DNA of 64,000 nt from Psychroflexus lacisalsi (GTDB lineage Bacteria > Bacteroidota > Bacteroidia > Flavobacteriales > Flavobacteriaceae). Under the pieces are notes generated by a model that saw only the letters and a list, made by a program, of their open reading frames with translations, did no database searches and was not told the DNA's origin. Made by a program: the position numbers and the translations under genes. Location of the stretch: the NCBI RefSeq assembly GCF_020164495.1, contig NZ_JAIQYZ010000001.1, positions 930,001 through 994,000 on the forward strand, given 5' to 3'. Shown piece by piece: positions 45,959 to 54,154 of the stretch (positions within the stretch are counted from its first letter, which is position 1; every line of letters begins with the position of its first letter).

Positions 45959-46265
45959 ATTCCATTTGAAACTCATCACCCAAATGTTTCTTTGCCAGTT
46001 TGATGTACTTTATTTTAGACTCCCTTTCAGAGAATTTTTTTATTTGAAACATAGCATTTGCTTTGAAAGCATTAACGAGTTCCTCACCATCATTAACTGC
46101 ATTTTGGTTGACTTTTAAATCTGAATCATTTTTTGCATGCTTATAGTAAGCATAGAAATAAAGCAATACATCTTGTGGAAATTTTTTATGAGTTTGGCTC
46201 ACCTTGGAATAGGCTGCATCAAAAAGACGATCTATACTTTCTTCAGAACATTCTTCTAAATTCAT
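45957..46265 (-). CDS. Acyl-CoA-binding protein
   Basis: 102 residues, a four-helix ACBP. The conserved LLYFYAYYKHAKNDSD segment near residues 34-49 and ELVNAFKANAMFQIKKFSERESKIKYIKLAKK near 65-96 match the acyl-CoA pocket. It should bind and buffer long-chain acyl-CoA in the cytoplasm. ACBPs are rare in bacteria but occur in Bacteroidota. It is the last gene of the LUD-cdsA-psd unit and starts directly after the psd stop, which supports a lipid role. Confidence 0.85.
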   Translation of the reverse strand: MNLEECSEESIDRLFDAAYSKVSQTHKKFPQDVLLYFYAYYKHAKNDSDLKVNQNAVNDGEELVNAFKANAMFQIKKFSERESKIKYIKLAKKHLGDEFQME

Positions 46266-46925
46266 TTAGGCCTTTTTAAAAATGACAGTCTTACCACCCT
46301 TTACAACATCATTTATTTTCACTGATACCTCAGCGTCTACAGGCAAGAATATATCAACTCTAGATCCAAACTTTATAAATCCAGAATCTTCGCCTTGTAC
46401 TGCTGTTTGGCCCTCTTTCGCATAGTTGACAATTCGTCTTGCTACAGCTCCAGCTATTTGTCTGAAGAGTATATTTCCGAAGTTTTTGGTTTCTACTACA
46501 ACAGTAGTCCTCTCGTTTTCTTCACTGGATTTAGGATGCCATGCTACCAGAAATTTTCCTGGATGGTATTTATTATACACAATTTTCCCGCCTATGGGGT
46601 AACGAGTAACGTGAACGTTTATTGGTGACATAAAGATAGAGACTTGTAGTCTCTCTTCATTGACAAATTCAGGTTCAAAAACCTTTTCTATGGTTACCAC
46701 TTTACCATCTACAGGAGCTAAAATATGACCTTCGTTTTTTTCAATTTCTCGTTTTGGATTTCTGAAAAACTGAGCAACCAAAAAGAATAGAATAAACGAT
46801 ACTAAGAAAATCAAAATGATAAGCCATTGTTGACTTTCGTCTATAAGTAAATTGGATAAAAGATTTATGATGATTAAACCGATTAAACTAGAAACAAGAA
46901 TTTTATAACCCTCTTTATGAAACAT
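46266..46925 (-). CDS. psd: Phosphatidylserine decarboxylase proenzyme
   Basis: 219 residues, the short (PSD-A/archaeal-like) type. Two N-terminal membrane helices (about 10-50) are followed by the catalytic part. The self-cleavage site is the Gly-Ser in GFIKFGSRVDIF near residues 183-194, where Ser becomes the pyruvoyl group. MSPINVHVTRYPIGG near 93-107 is also conserved. It makes phosphatidylethanolamine at the inner membrane. Its start lies within the end of cdsA (11-base overlap). No phosphatidylserine synthase gene is in the window. Confidence 0.94.
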   Translation of the reverse strand: MFHKEGYKILVSSLIGLIIINLLSNLLIDESQQWLIILIFLVSFILFFLVAQFFRNPKREIEKNEGHILAPVDGKVVTIEKVFEPEFVNEERLQVSIFMSPINVHVTRYPIGGKIVYNKYHPGKFLVAWHPKSSEENERTTVVVETKNFGNILFRQIAGAVARRIVNYAKEGQTAVQGEDSGFIKFGSRVDIFLPVDAEVSVKINDVVKGGKTVIFKKA

Positions 46926-47715
46926 AATCTAAAAGTAAAATGAAAATAAAAACAAATGTACTAGAAAAAAGCATACTATCCATTCGGTCAAAGATACCCC
47001 CATGACCAGGCATGATTTTTCCACTATCTTTTACGTCTGCTTTTCTTTTGAATTTGGATTGCACTAGATCTCCAAGGGTCCCAAAGATGCTTACAATTAC
47101 GGCAAGCATGATCCAAGCCCAAAGGGGAAGTAAATCGATATAGATAAAAATTAAATAGCTTATTATTATTGCTGCAATAGCTCCACCTAAGAAACCTTCA
47201 ATTGTCTTTTTTGGAGAGATTCTTTCAAAAAGTTTTGTTTTTCCAAAATTTTTTCCAACTAAATATGCAAATGAATCGTTTGTCCATATCAAAACAAAAG
47301 TTCCCACAAGAACGTATTCGTAGTCTTCCTTGTAAACAGGTATCATAGTTAAAAATATTATCGACGGAACTATATAAAAGAGGGTAAGCAAATGCTTTCT
47401 CCCATCAAAAATAGGAATATCATGAAGCGTGTATAAATCCTTCAATAAGAAGATTTTCACAACCAGCGTCATTGCCAGGTAAGCAATAAGCAGCGGCAAA
47501 TAAATTTCTGTAAAATTAAAATAATATAGAAGTACTATGAGGGAGATGTAAGAAATAATATTTCTAAACTTTAATAAGGTTTGAAATTCTCTCAAACATA
47601 TAAAACCTACTATTGTAAAAAATAGAAGTAACAGATAGTGACTTAAAAAAGCAGTAGATACTATTATAATGATGTATAAAGCACCGGTAATGCTCCTTTT
47701 TAAAAGTTCAGACAT
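46915..47715 (-). CDS. cdsA: Phosphatidate cytidylyltransferase
   Basis: 266 residues, about seven to eight membrane segments. The CDS signature near the C-terminus is present (GDLVQSKFKRKADVKDSGKIMPGHGGIFDRMDS, residues ~213-246). It makes CDP-diacylglycerol, the precursor of all phospholipids. It sits between the LUD gene (three-base gap) and psd (overlap), a compact membrane-lipid operon. Confidence 0.95.
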   Translation of the reverse strand: MSELLKRSITGALYIIIIVSTAFLSHYLLLLFFTIVGFICLREFQTLLKFRNIISYISLIVLLYYFNFTEIYLPLLIAYLAMTLVVKIFLLKDLYTLHDIPIFDGRKHLLTLFYIVPSIIFLTMIPVYKEDYEYVLVGTFVLIWTNDSFAYLVGKNFGKTKLFERISPKKTIEGFLGGAIAAIIISYLIFIYIDLLPLWAWIMLAVIVSIFGTLGDLVQSKFKRKADVKDSGKIMPGHGGIFDRMDSMLFSSTFVFIFILLLDYVS

Positions 47716-47718
47716 TCG

Positions 47719-48324
47719 CTATAAATCTTCTAGAAGCAACAAATATAAATTTTTTGGTGTACTTCCGTAGTTCATGAAATCAGAATCTTTGTTTTCATCA
47801 AAAGTTTTAATTGTTGTAATATTTGTAGGAAGATTTCTATCGTGGCGTTTATTGATTTTTTGTAGTCCTTCACCTATAGTTTTGATGAGTTGACTTGTTT
47901 TAGCAATTACTATGAAGTTTAGAGGAAGATCTGATAGTTTTTTATCACCTAACTGGCTAGAGCTTACTAAAATAGCTCCGGTGTTTGATATTAAAAATTC
48001 ACAGTTTGAAAGAAAAAAACATGCATTTAGGTTTTTATTGAATGTAAGATGCGTATGCTTAAAATCTTGACGTATGGATTCATTGCTGCAATACACCTCG
48101 CTATGATCCCATTCATTCTCTTTTAAAATCTCAGAAAAATTAAGTCTTAGTTCATTCTCATTCTCACAATACAAGAATTTGCCGCCATTTTTTTTGAAAT
48201 TATGCATGAATTCTTCATCAACAGGTGTTTCCGGCTTAGGCATAAATTTGCCTATTTCGTTCCCATTTTCGTCGGTTACTTCTCCTGTATTTTCTATGCC
48301 AAAGAGGCGTTTCAAGAAGTTCAT
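47719..48324 (-). CDS. LUD domain protein (LutC-like)
   Basis: 201 residues from the ATG at 48324 (MNFLKRLFGI). A longer frame opens with a TTG at 48348 that lies inside the TATATTTG promoter element. The body has an LutC/YkgG-type LUD fold (YCENENELRLNFSEILKENEW near 57-77, and CEFLISNTGAILVSSSQLGDKKLSDLPLNFIVIA near 116-149). LUD proteins function in lactate use together with LutA and LutB, but neither is present here, and in Bacteroidota this gene commonly precedes cdsA. Role unknown. Confidence 0.8.
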   Translation of the reverse strand: MNFLKRLFGIENTGEVTDENGNEIGKFMPKPETPVDEEFMHNFKKNGGKFLYCENENELRLNFSEILKENEWDHSEVYCSNESIRQDFKHTHLTFNKNLNACFFLSNCEFLISNTGAILVSSSQLGDKKLSDLPLNFIVIAKTSQLIKTIGEGLQKINKRHDRNLPTNITTIKTFDENKDSDFMNYGSTPKNLYLLLLEDL

Positions 48325-48345
48325 AAAAATTGCATAAATTTTACT

Positions 48346-48353
48346 CAAATATA
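48346..48353 (-). promoter_or_regulatory. Promoter -7 element (TATATTTG) of the LUD-cdsA-psd-ACBP operon
   Basis: TATATTTG on the minus strand at 48353-48346 predicts transcription from about 48340 and a 16-base leader before the ATG at 48324. A -33 TTG is not seen. Confidence 0.55.
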
Positions 48354-48371
48354 CGTAAGTTTTAAATATAA

Positions 48372-48411
48372 AAAAAACCTGAAATTGATTACATCAATAT
48401 CAGGCTTTTTT
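48372..48411 (-). terminator. Terminator of ftsH
   Basis: Stem CCTGA (48378-48382) / TCAGG (48400-48404) extends inward as ATTGAT/ATCAAT around a TAC loop, with one A/A mismatch. On the minus strand it is followed by a T-run (complement of 48371-48377). It lies 30 bases after the ftsH stop. Confidence 0.8.
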
Positions 48412-48439
48412 AAAAAGTTTCACTATTGAGAGTGATTAT

Positions 48440-50491
48440 TTAAGATTCACTCTCAACTTTATCATCTTTTTTAGAATCATTATCGTCTTCAGATTTTTCA
48501 TCTTTTTGGTCTGATTCTTTTTGTTTTGTCTTTTTCTCGTAAGAATTTATCATTTCTGGTTTCTTAAAAGGACGTTCACCAAAAATCTCTATAAGATTAT
48601 CTTTGAAAATAACTTCCTTTTCCAAGAGTAACTCAGCTAGCTCAGTCAATTGATCTTTGTGCTTTGTCAATATTTCTATAGCTCTTTTGTATTGCTCTTC
48701 GATTAATTTTGAAATCTCTTCATCAATTAATTCTGAAGTTTTATCGCTATACGGCTTAGTAAAGTTATATTCTGATTGACCTGAAGAATCATAATAAGTT
48801 ATGTTTCCAATTTTATCATTTAAGCCATAAATAGTGACCATGGCTTTAGCCTGTTTTGTTACTTTTTCTAAATCACTTAAGGCACCTGTGGATATCTTGT
48901 CGAAAATTATTTTTTCGGCAGCTCGACCACCCATTGTTGCACACATCTCATCAAGAATTTGTTCAGTCCTTACAATCTGGCGTTCTTCTGGTAAGTACCA
49001 GGCAGCCCCTAGAGATTGACCTCTTGGTACAATAGTAACTTTGACTAATGGCGCTGCATATTCCAACATCCAACTTACTGTAGCGTGGCCAGCTTCATGA
49101 AAAGCAATAGCACGCTTTTCTTCAACTGTCATGATCTTATTTTTCTTTTCAAGTCCACCTACAATTCTATCAACTGCATCTAGGAAATCTTGTTTTCCTA
49201 CAGCTTTACTGTTATTTCTGGCTGCAATTAAGGCTGCTTCATTACATAAATTTGCTATATCTGCGCCGGAAAAACCAGGAGTTTGTTTTGCTAAAAACTC
49301 TGTATTTAGTTCATTGTCTACCTTTTTAAGTGGCTTTAAGTGAACTTCAAAAATTTCTTCTCTTTCCCTCACATCTGGTAAGTCAACATAAATCTGTCTA
49401 TCAAATCGACCTGCTCTCATTAAAGCTTTGTCAAGAACATCTGCACGGTTTGTCGCTGCAATAACAATTACATTGGTATTGGTTCCAAAACCATCCATTT
49501 CTGTCAGAAGTTGATTAAGTGTGTTTTCTCTTTCATCATTAGATCCTGACATATTTCCTTTACCTCTGGATCTACCTATAGCGTCAATCTCATCAATAAA
49601 TATAATGGATGGTGATTTATCTTTGGCTTGTTTAAAGAGATCTCTTACTCTTGAAGCTCCTACACCTACAAACATTTCTACGAAATCTGAACCTGATAAA
49701 GAGAAGAATGGTACTCCAGCCTCACCGGCTACGGCCTTTGCAAGCAAAGTTTTACCAGTTCCAGGAGGACCTACAAGCAATGCTCCCTTAGGAATTTTTC
49801 CACCAAGGTTCGTATATTTATCGGGGTGCTTTAGGAAATCAACAATTTCCTGCACTTCATCTTTAGCTCCTTCTAATCCTGCAACATCTTTGAAAGAAGT
49901 TTTAACATCTTTCTTCTCATCAAACAATTTCGCTTTGGATTTACCAATGTTGAAAAGTTGTCCTCCAGGACCACCGCCGCCACCTTTACTCATTCGTTTC
50001 ATAATGAATATCCAGATGCCGACAATTAAAATGATAGGAAGTAAACCAATTAATATTTCACTGAAATAATTTGATCGGGTTTCATAATAAACTTGAGTAT
50101 TCAAGTTTTTTTCTTCCTTTATTTTTTCAATTGTATTTTCAAAATTTTGCAGATCTCCAAATTCAAATGAATAATCTGGACCACCTGAAGAAGCAAAAAC
50201 TTGTTCATCATCAGATCCTGAGTGTTCAGGTTTAGACTTAGCTTCTGTGGTTAGAAAAATTTCGGCTATTCTTGAATTTTTAATGATATTGACTTTGTCA
50301 ACATCTCCTTCTTTTAAAAATTTCTCAAACTGAGCTGGACTTGTTTTTTCAGGATCACTGAATCCACTGCCTCCAAAAAGCTGAACCCCTAAAAAGATAA
50401 CTATAATTCCAATATATATCCAATAAGAATTAAATTTAGGCTTTTTAGGGTCTTTATTTTCGTTTTTCTTTTGCGTTGCTTTTTTAGCCAT
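48440..50491 (-). CDS. ftsH: ATP-dependent zinc metalloprotease FtsH
   Basis: 683 residues. Two membrane helices (about 22-40 and 148-167) flank a periplasmic domain. A Gly-rich linker (KGGGGGPGG) precedes the AAA+ domain, which has Walker A GPPGTGKT near residue 240, IDEIDAIGR and the second region of homology. The protease domain has zinc motif HEAGH near 462. The last ~50 residues are charged ([21 protein letters not shown]). It degrades misfolded membrane proteins and regulators. It follows rsfS by 18 bases and ends in a terminator. Confidence 0.96.
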   Translation of the reverse strand: MAKKATQKKNENKDPKKPKFNSYWIYIGIIVIFLGVQLFGGSGFSDPEKTSPAQFEKFLKEGDVDKVNIIKNSRIAEIFLTTEAKSKPEHSGSDDEQVFASSGGPDYSFEFGDLQNFENTIEKIKEEKNLNTQVYYETRSNYFSEILIGLLPIILIVGIWIFIMKRMSKGGGGGPGGQLFNIGKSKAKLFDEKKDVKTSFKDVAGLEGAKDEVQEIVDFLKHPDKYTNLGGKIPKGALLVGPPGTGKTLLAKAVAGEAGVPFFSLSGSDFVEMFVGVGASRVRDLFKQAKDKSPSIIFIDEIDAIGRSRGKGNMSGSNDERENTLNQLLTEMDGFGTNTNVIVIAATNRADVLDKALMRAGRFDRQIYVDLPDVREREEIFEVHLKPLKKVDNELNTEFLAKQTPGFSGADIANLCNEAALIAARNNSKAVGKQDFLDAVDRIVGGLEKKNKIMTVEEKRAIAFHEAGHATVSWMLEYAAPLVKVTIVPRGQSLGAAWYLPEERQIVRTEQILDEMCATMGGRAAEKIIFDKISTGALSDLEKVTKQAKAMVTIYGLNDKIGNITYYDSSGQSEYNFTKPYSDKTSELIDEEISKLIEEQYKRAIEILTKHKDQLTELAELLLEKEVIFKDNLIEIFGERPFKKPEMINSYEKKTKQKESDQKDEKSEDDNDSKKDDKVESES

Positions 50492-50509
50492 TCTCTACTT
50501 TTATCTTGT

Positions 50510-50881
50510 TTAGTAATTAGATTCAATAGACGTTATCTTAGCGTCTCCCCATAAGCTTTCAATATCGTAATATTCTCTGATCTGTTTTTGGAAAATGTGA
50601 ACAACAACATCTACATAATCCATTAAAACCCACTGTGAATTTTCTAGTCCTTCAACATGCCAAGGCTTGTCTTGAAGAGCTTTACTTACCACTTTCCTTA
50701 CAGAGCTTTCAATAGCATCTACTTGTGTATTAGAATTACCAGAGCAGACAATGAAATAATCACAAACCGTATTTTCAATCTCTCTTAAATCTATAATTTC
50801 AATATCATTACCCTTAATATCTTCTATGCCTTGTATTATGTGTATAATAAGCTGATCTATTTGTTCTTTTTTTGTACTCAT
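50510..50881 (-). CDS. rsfS: Ribosomal silencing factor RsfS
   Basis: 123 residues, the usual size. Motifs: CDYFIVCSGNSNTQVDAIE near 37-55, and EGLENSQWVLMDYVDVVVHIF near 78-98, ending in YDIESLWGDA. It binds ribosomal protein L14 and blocks subunit joining when nutrients are low. It is cotranscribed with ftsH and divergent from birA. Confidence 0.94.
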   Translation of the reverse strand: MSTKKEQIDQLIIHIIQGIEDIKGNDIEIIDLREIENTVCDYFIVCSGNSNTQVDAIESSVRKVVSKALQDKPWHVEGLENSQWVLMDYVDVVVHIFQKQIREYYDIESLWGDAKITSIESNY

Positions 50882-50901
50882 TAAAAGTTTAAATTTTAAC
50901 G

Positions 50902-50909
50902 CAAAAATA
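50902..50909 (-). promoter_or_regulatory. rsfS-ftsH promoter -7 element (TATTTTTG)
   Basis: TATTTTTG on the minus strand at 50909-50902 predicts transcription from about 50896 and a ~15-base leader. The -33 region lacks a TTG at a good distance. Confidence 0.5.
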
Positions 50910-50970
50910 GTTTTTTAATCCCTTTTTTTGCGCCAGTTAACAAAAGATTATTCGATATCTAACCGTTCTC

Positions 50971-51702
50971 ATGAAAGTTGTCAAAGTTGATGCCACAAGT
51001 TCTACAAATAGCTTTTTAAAAGATTTTGTAAAATCACATTCTAAAAAACAAATTTACTGTGTAGTCGCCCATCACCAAATAGAAGGGAGAGGGCAGAGAG
51101 GGACTTCATGGGTGAGTGAGCCTGGGAAAAACCTCACATTTAGTGTCTACTTACCGGAATTGAAGTCTATACATAATGATACTTTCAAGCTCAGTGCCCT
51201 TGTAGCCCTGGCTATTAAAAATGTTTTAGTGAAGTATGACATTCCTAAACTTTCGATTAAATGGCCTAACGACATCCTGTCACATCAGCATAAAATTGGA
51301 GGAATATTGATAGAGAATATGATTACTCAGAATAAAGAAGGTGCTAGCGTAGTGGGTGTCGGTCTTAATGTGAACCAAGACCATTTCTCAGGTCTTCCAA
51401 AAGCTTCTTCAATGAAGTTAATGAGCAACACATCTTTTGACCTTGATGATTTACTTAACGATTTGTTAGTGGAGTTTGAAAAAATCCCAAACCTCTTCAA
51501 TTCCACGAGTTTGAAATCTATTCTTTCAACTTATTATGATTCCTTGTTTAAATACAATAAAGTGACTATGCTTCAATTTCCAGATGGAACTCTTGCACAA
51601 GGTTTAATAAGAGGTATCGATAACCATGGCAAATTAGTGGTTGAATTTGACGAGGATCGATTGGAATCTTTTGACATTAAAGAAATTCAAATTAAATTCT
51701 AA
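50971..51702 (+). CDS. birA: Biotin-[acetyl-CoA-carboxylase] ligase
   Basis: 243 residues, the short form without an N-terminal DNA-binding domain, so it is a ligase only and not a repressor. Motifs: TSSTNSFLKDF near 10-20, EGRGQRGTSWVSEPGKN near 37-53 (biotinyl-AMP loop), IKWPNDIL near 89-96 and KIGGILIEN. It activates biotin with ATP and attaches it to carboxyl carrier proteins. It is divergent from rsfS and converges on the PagL-like gene. Confidence 0.93.
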   Translation: MKVVKVDATSSTNSFLKDFVKSHSKKQIYCVVAHHQIEGRGQRGTSWVSEPGKNLTFSVYLPELKSIHNDTFKLSALVALAIKNVLVKYDIPKLSIKWPNDILSHQHKIGGILIENMITQNKEGASVVGVGLNVNQDHFSGLPKASSMKLMSNTSFDLDDLLNDLLVEFEKIPNLFNSTSLKSILSTYYDSLFKYNKVTMLQFPDGTLAQGLIRGIDNHGKLVVEFDEDRLESFDIKEIQIKF

Positions 51703-51722
51703 AGCACCAAAATTGATCTTCA

Positions 51723-52823
51723 TTAAAAAGTAAAGCCAATTCTGAAGTCAAAAAAATCTGCCACGTGACGGTGAGCTTTTAGATTAAAACCTGCGAAAAT
51801 ATGACTTGAAAAATTGTAAGTCAGCCCGTAGCGCTGATAGATGTCATCATTTATTCTGTAGTCATTATAATAATAAAAACCTATGTGTTGACTGAAAGTT
51901 ACTTTACCAAGCCAAAACTCGTGTCCTACTAGTGCTGCAGCCTGTAAAAAACTATTGTCTGTATTGTCCAAACGAATTTGTTTTCGTCTTGAATAATCAA
52001 AAATTATTTCTGTACCACCAGAAACAGCACTTCTTCTCCCTATCCATGTGCTGAAATATCCAGCGACACCAAATACATAAAATTTATCCTGATCTCCCAC
52101 TGTTGCGTTACTCCATCCAGAAAAATGTACAATTGATAGTCTTGAAAGTTTGTCTGGAGGTTTTCTGTTTTCAACCTTTTGAAAATCAGGAAAAACAATA
52201 GGATGTAAGCTTCTATTGATCCTAAAACTAACTGAGGGAAAATTAATCCCTTTATTTGGAGCTTTGATGCCACCGTTGGAAGTGTGATTGTACTTGGCCA
52301 AAAGTCCGATACTCCATTTATTCGTCAGTCGGTAGTCTATGCCAGCTCCAGCCATTATGGCAAAACTCAAACTTGTACTGTAAGATAAGTTTTGAGGATT
52401 ATTTTCAGCATCAAAAGGTCTGGAGAGGTATGTGCCTCCAAGACCAGCTCTGAAAAAGAAACTCATTCGTTTATGAGTTCTAAAATAAGGCTCTACAAAA
52501 CCCATGACAAGTAAACCGCTTCCGAGAATATCTGGATTATCCCAGCTCCAGTAGGCAGCCTCTACCCCGAATCTTGGAAGGCAGTTGCAAAATTCCCATG
52601 CATTTTTTGTTAGTAATATTTTACTCCATTCCAAACCAATGCCTACTGGAAAAGCATTATCTAACTCTCTCAAATTTTCTGAATGCTGAAGAATATAACC
52701 GTAGTCAAAACTTATTCCAAGAATAGTGGGCTTGCTGTCAATTTTATTACCTTGGTTTTGCGACCAGAGCATAATATTGCAGCTAATTAAATACAAGAGG
52801 ATTATAACAAATAATTTTTTCAT
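51723..52823 (-). CDS. PagL-like acyloxyacyl hydrolase family outer membrane protein
   Basis: 366 residues, longer than PagL (~190) but typical of Bacteroidota members. A signal peptide (1-21) precedes a beta-barrel-like sequence of alternating aromatic strands ending in phenylalanine (RIGFTF), as in outer membrane proteins. The KYNHTSNGGIKAPNKG segment near residues 170-185 matches the PagL active region, in which His and Ser are catalytic. It might remove acyl chains from lipid A. Activity is not proven by the motif alone. Confidence 0.78.
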   Translation of the reverse strand: MKKLFVIILLYLISCNIMLWSQNQGNKIDSKPTILGISFDYGYILQHSENLRELDNAFPVGIGLEWSKILLTKNAWEFCNCLPRFGVEAAYWSWDNPDILGSGLLVMGFVEPYFRTHKRMSFFFRAGLGGTYLSRPFDAENNPQNLSYSTSLSFAIMAGAGIDYRLTNKWSIGLLAKYNHTSNGGIKAPNKGINFPSVSFRINRSLHPIVFPDFQKVENRKPPDKLSRLSIVHFSGWSNATVGDQDKFYVFGVAGYFSTWIGRRSAVSGGTEIIFDYSRRKQIRLDNTDNSFLQAAALVGHEFWLGKVTFSQHIGFYYYNDYRINDDIYQRYGLTYNFSSHIFAGFNLKAHRHVADFFDFRIGFTF

Positions 52824-53002
52824 TTATCTGAAAATTATGTAGTGCTTATATTTAAATCCAAATATTGATGCATTAAGTTTTTTAGTTATTACTTCTTTTT
52901 AGAATTTGAAACCCGAATTAAAATTGATTCTTAGATTGAAATTATTAAAATAATAAATTCAGAAAAAATTGAAGTTAATAGTTAATTTGTAATTGAATTA
53001 TC

Positions 53003-53010
53003 TATATTTG
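53003..53010 (+). promoter_or_regulatory. rpsU promoter -7 element (TATATTTG)
   Basis: TATATTTGCA gives a perfect -7 element 43 bases before the ATG. A TTA stands 18 bases upstream in place of TTG. The 230-base gap before rpsU holds no other recognisable feature. Confidence 0.6.
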
Positions 53011-53053
53011 CAATTCGAAAATTTTAAGTCAACTGTAAATAATTAAGCATTAT

Positions 53054-53248
53054 ATGTTAGTAGTTAAAGTAAAAGATGGTGAGAAAATTGAAAGAGCTCT
53101 TAAACGCTTAAAACGTAAGTTTAGAGATACTAAAGTTCTTCAAACACTTCGTGATAAAAAACAATTCACGAAAAAATCTGTAGAAAAAAGACAAAATCTT
53201 AAGAAAGCACAATACATCCAGTCTCTAAGAGAGAAAGAGAATATGTAA
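53054..53248 (+). CDS. rpsU: 30S ribosomal protein S21
   Basis: 64 residues, basic and helical: VKVKDGEKIERALKRLKRKFRDTKVLQTLRDKKQF, with the lysine-rich tail typical of bS21. In Bacteroidota bS21 takes part in the sequestration of the anti-Shine-Dalgarno end of 16S rRNA, which fits the absence of Shine-Dalgarno sequences in this window. Monocistronic, with its own promoter and terminator. Confidence 0.95.
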   Translation: MLVVKVKDGEKIERALKRLKRKFRDTKVLQTLRDKKQFTKKSVEKRQNLKKAQYIQSLREKENM

Positions 53249-53272
53249 TATGTTTACTCTAAGTTGATTATA

Positions 53273-53303
53273 ACCCTGTGATATTCTTATCACAGGGTAT
53301 TTT
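53273..53303 (+). terminator. Terminator of rpsU
   Basis: ACCCTGTGAT (53273-53282), loop ATTCTT, ATCACAGGGT (53289-53298), then a T-run. It lies 24 bases after rpsU and just before the end of the converging DUF2797 gene, so it may serve both. Confidence 0.88.
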
Positions 53304-53306
53304 TGT

Positions 53307-54104
53307 TTAAGATAATATTTCAAAATCTACTACATAGCCTTCGCTATTTCTCACATTGAAAACAATATCATTTTCAAAAATCAAATATTGCCCCTTGATA
53401 CCTTTCAGCTTTCCTTTATAGGTATTGTTTTTTTCCAGATTCAAGCTTTTTAATTTCTTTGGATATTCTAAAACCGGAAAATTTATATTGAATTCCTGAC
53501 TGGTTGATAAGTAATAATCTTTTGCCTCGTCGGGTATAAATTCCTTTAACTTTTCTCTTTCCTCTACAAGGTTTTTATCCTGGATTTCATTTTTGAGCAT
53601 GGTTCGCCAATTGGTCTTATCAGCAACATGTTTTTTCAATTCAACTTCAGTTATACCTGCTAAGTATCGGTTTGGTGTTTCCAGTATAGCAATAGCCTCG
53701 TGAGCTCCTTGATCGATCCATCGCGTAGGAATTTGGCTTTTGCGAGTTACACCTACTTTGACATTACTAGAATTCGCTAAGTATACAATATGAGGTTGCA
53801 ACTGAACTTTTTTCTCATAATCCAAATCTCTGTCTTCTTCGCCTAAATGGGCCTTGCTCAATTCTGGATGCATGATCCATTCACCAGCATTTGGAATTTC
53901 CTGAAAGCAATCATAACAAAATCCCTGTCTAAATATTTTTTTGTTTTTGCTACAGTTAAGACACTGATATTCCACAAAGTAAAAAGCCACTTCTTTGTCC
54001 AATAATTGGTTTAAATGAACGACGTCGTTTTCAAATTCCAAAAAATAATCAACCTCTTGGTTATTCTCCGTTTTCATTTTTCTTAAGACTCCTCTATATT
54101 GCAT
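53307..54104 (-). CDS. DUF2797 family protein
   Basis: 265 residues. After an N-terminal beta domain, two Cys pairs (YQCLNCSKNKKIFRQGFCYDCF near residues 48-69, C-x2-C...C-x2-C) form a likely zinc knuckle. HIVYLANSSNVKVGVTRKSQIPTRWIDQGA near 106-136 resembles a GIY-YIG-type start, and the family is DUF2797. Function unknown, perhaps nucleic-acid related. It is divergent from the GH3 gene. Confidence 0.8.
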   Translation of the reverse strand: MQYRGVLRKMKTENNQEVDYFLEFENDVVHLNQLLDKEVAFYFVEYQCLNCSKNKKIFRQGFCYDCFQEIPNAGEWIMHPELSKAHLGEEDRDLDYEKKVQLQPHIVYLANSSNVKVGVTRKSQIPTRWIDQGAHEAIAILETPNRYLAGITEVELKKHVADKTNWRTMLKNEIQDKNLVEEREKLKEFIPDEAKDYYLSTSQEFNINFPVLEYPKKLKSLNLEKNNTYKGKLKGIKGQYLIFENDIVFNVRNSEGYVVDFEILS

Positions 54105-54111
54105 TTTTTAT

Positions 54112-54119
54112 TATGTTTG
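54112..54119 (+). promoter_or_regulatory. -7 element (TATGTTTG) of the GH3 gene
   Basis: TATGTTTG lies 36 bases before the ATG at 54155, within the 50-base gap to DUF2797. No matching -33 element was found. Confidence 0.4.
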
Positions 54120-54154
54120 ATGATTCTTGGTTACCTTATTAAACCTACTTATTT

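Noticed and set aside
49521-50069. 182-codon plus-strand frame opposite ftsH
   Set aside because: Antisense to the conserved AAA+ domain; long only because of codon bias in ftsH. No promoter or family features.
52987-53002. TTG at 52987 as the rpsU -33 element
   Set aside because: The spacing to TATATTTG is only 13 bases, too short for the consensus.
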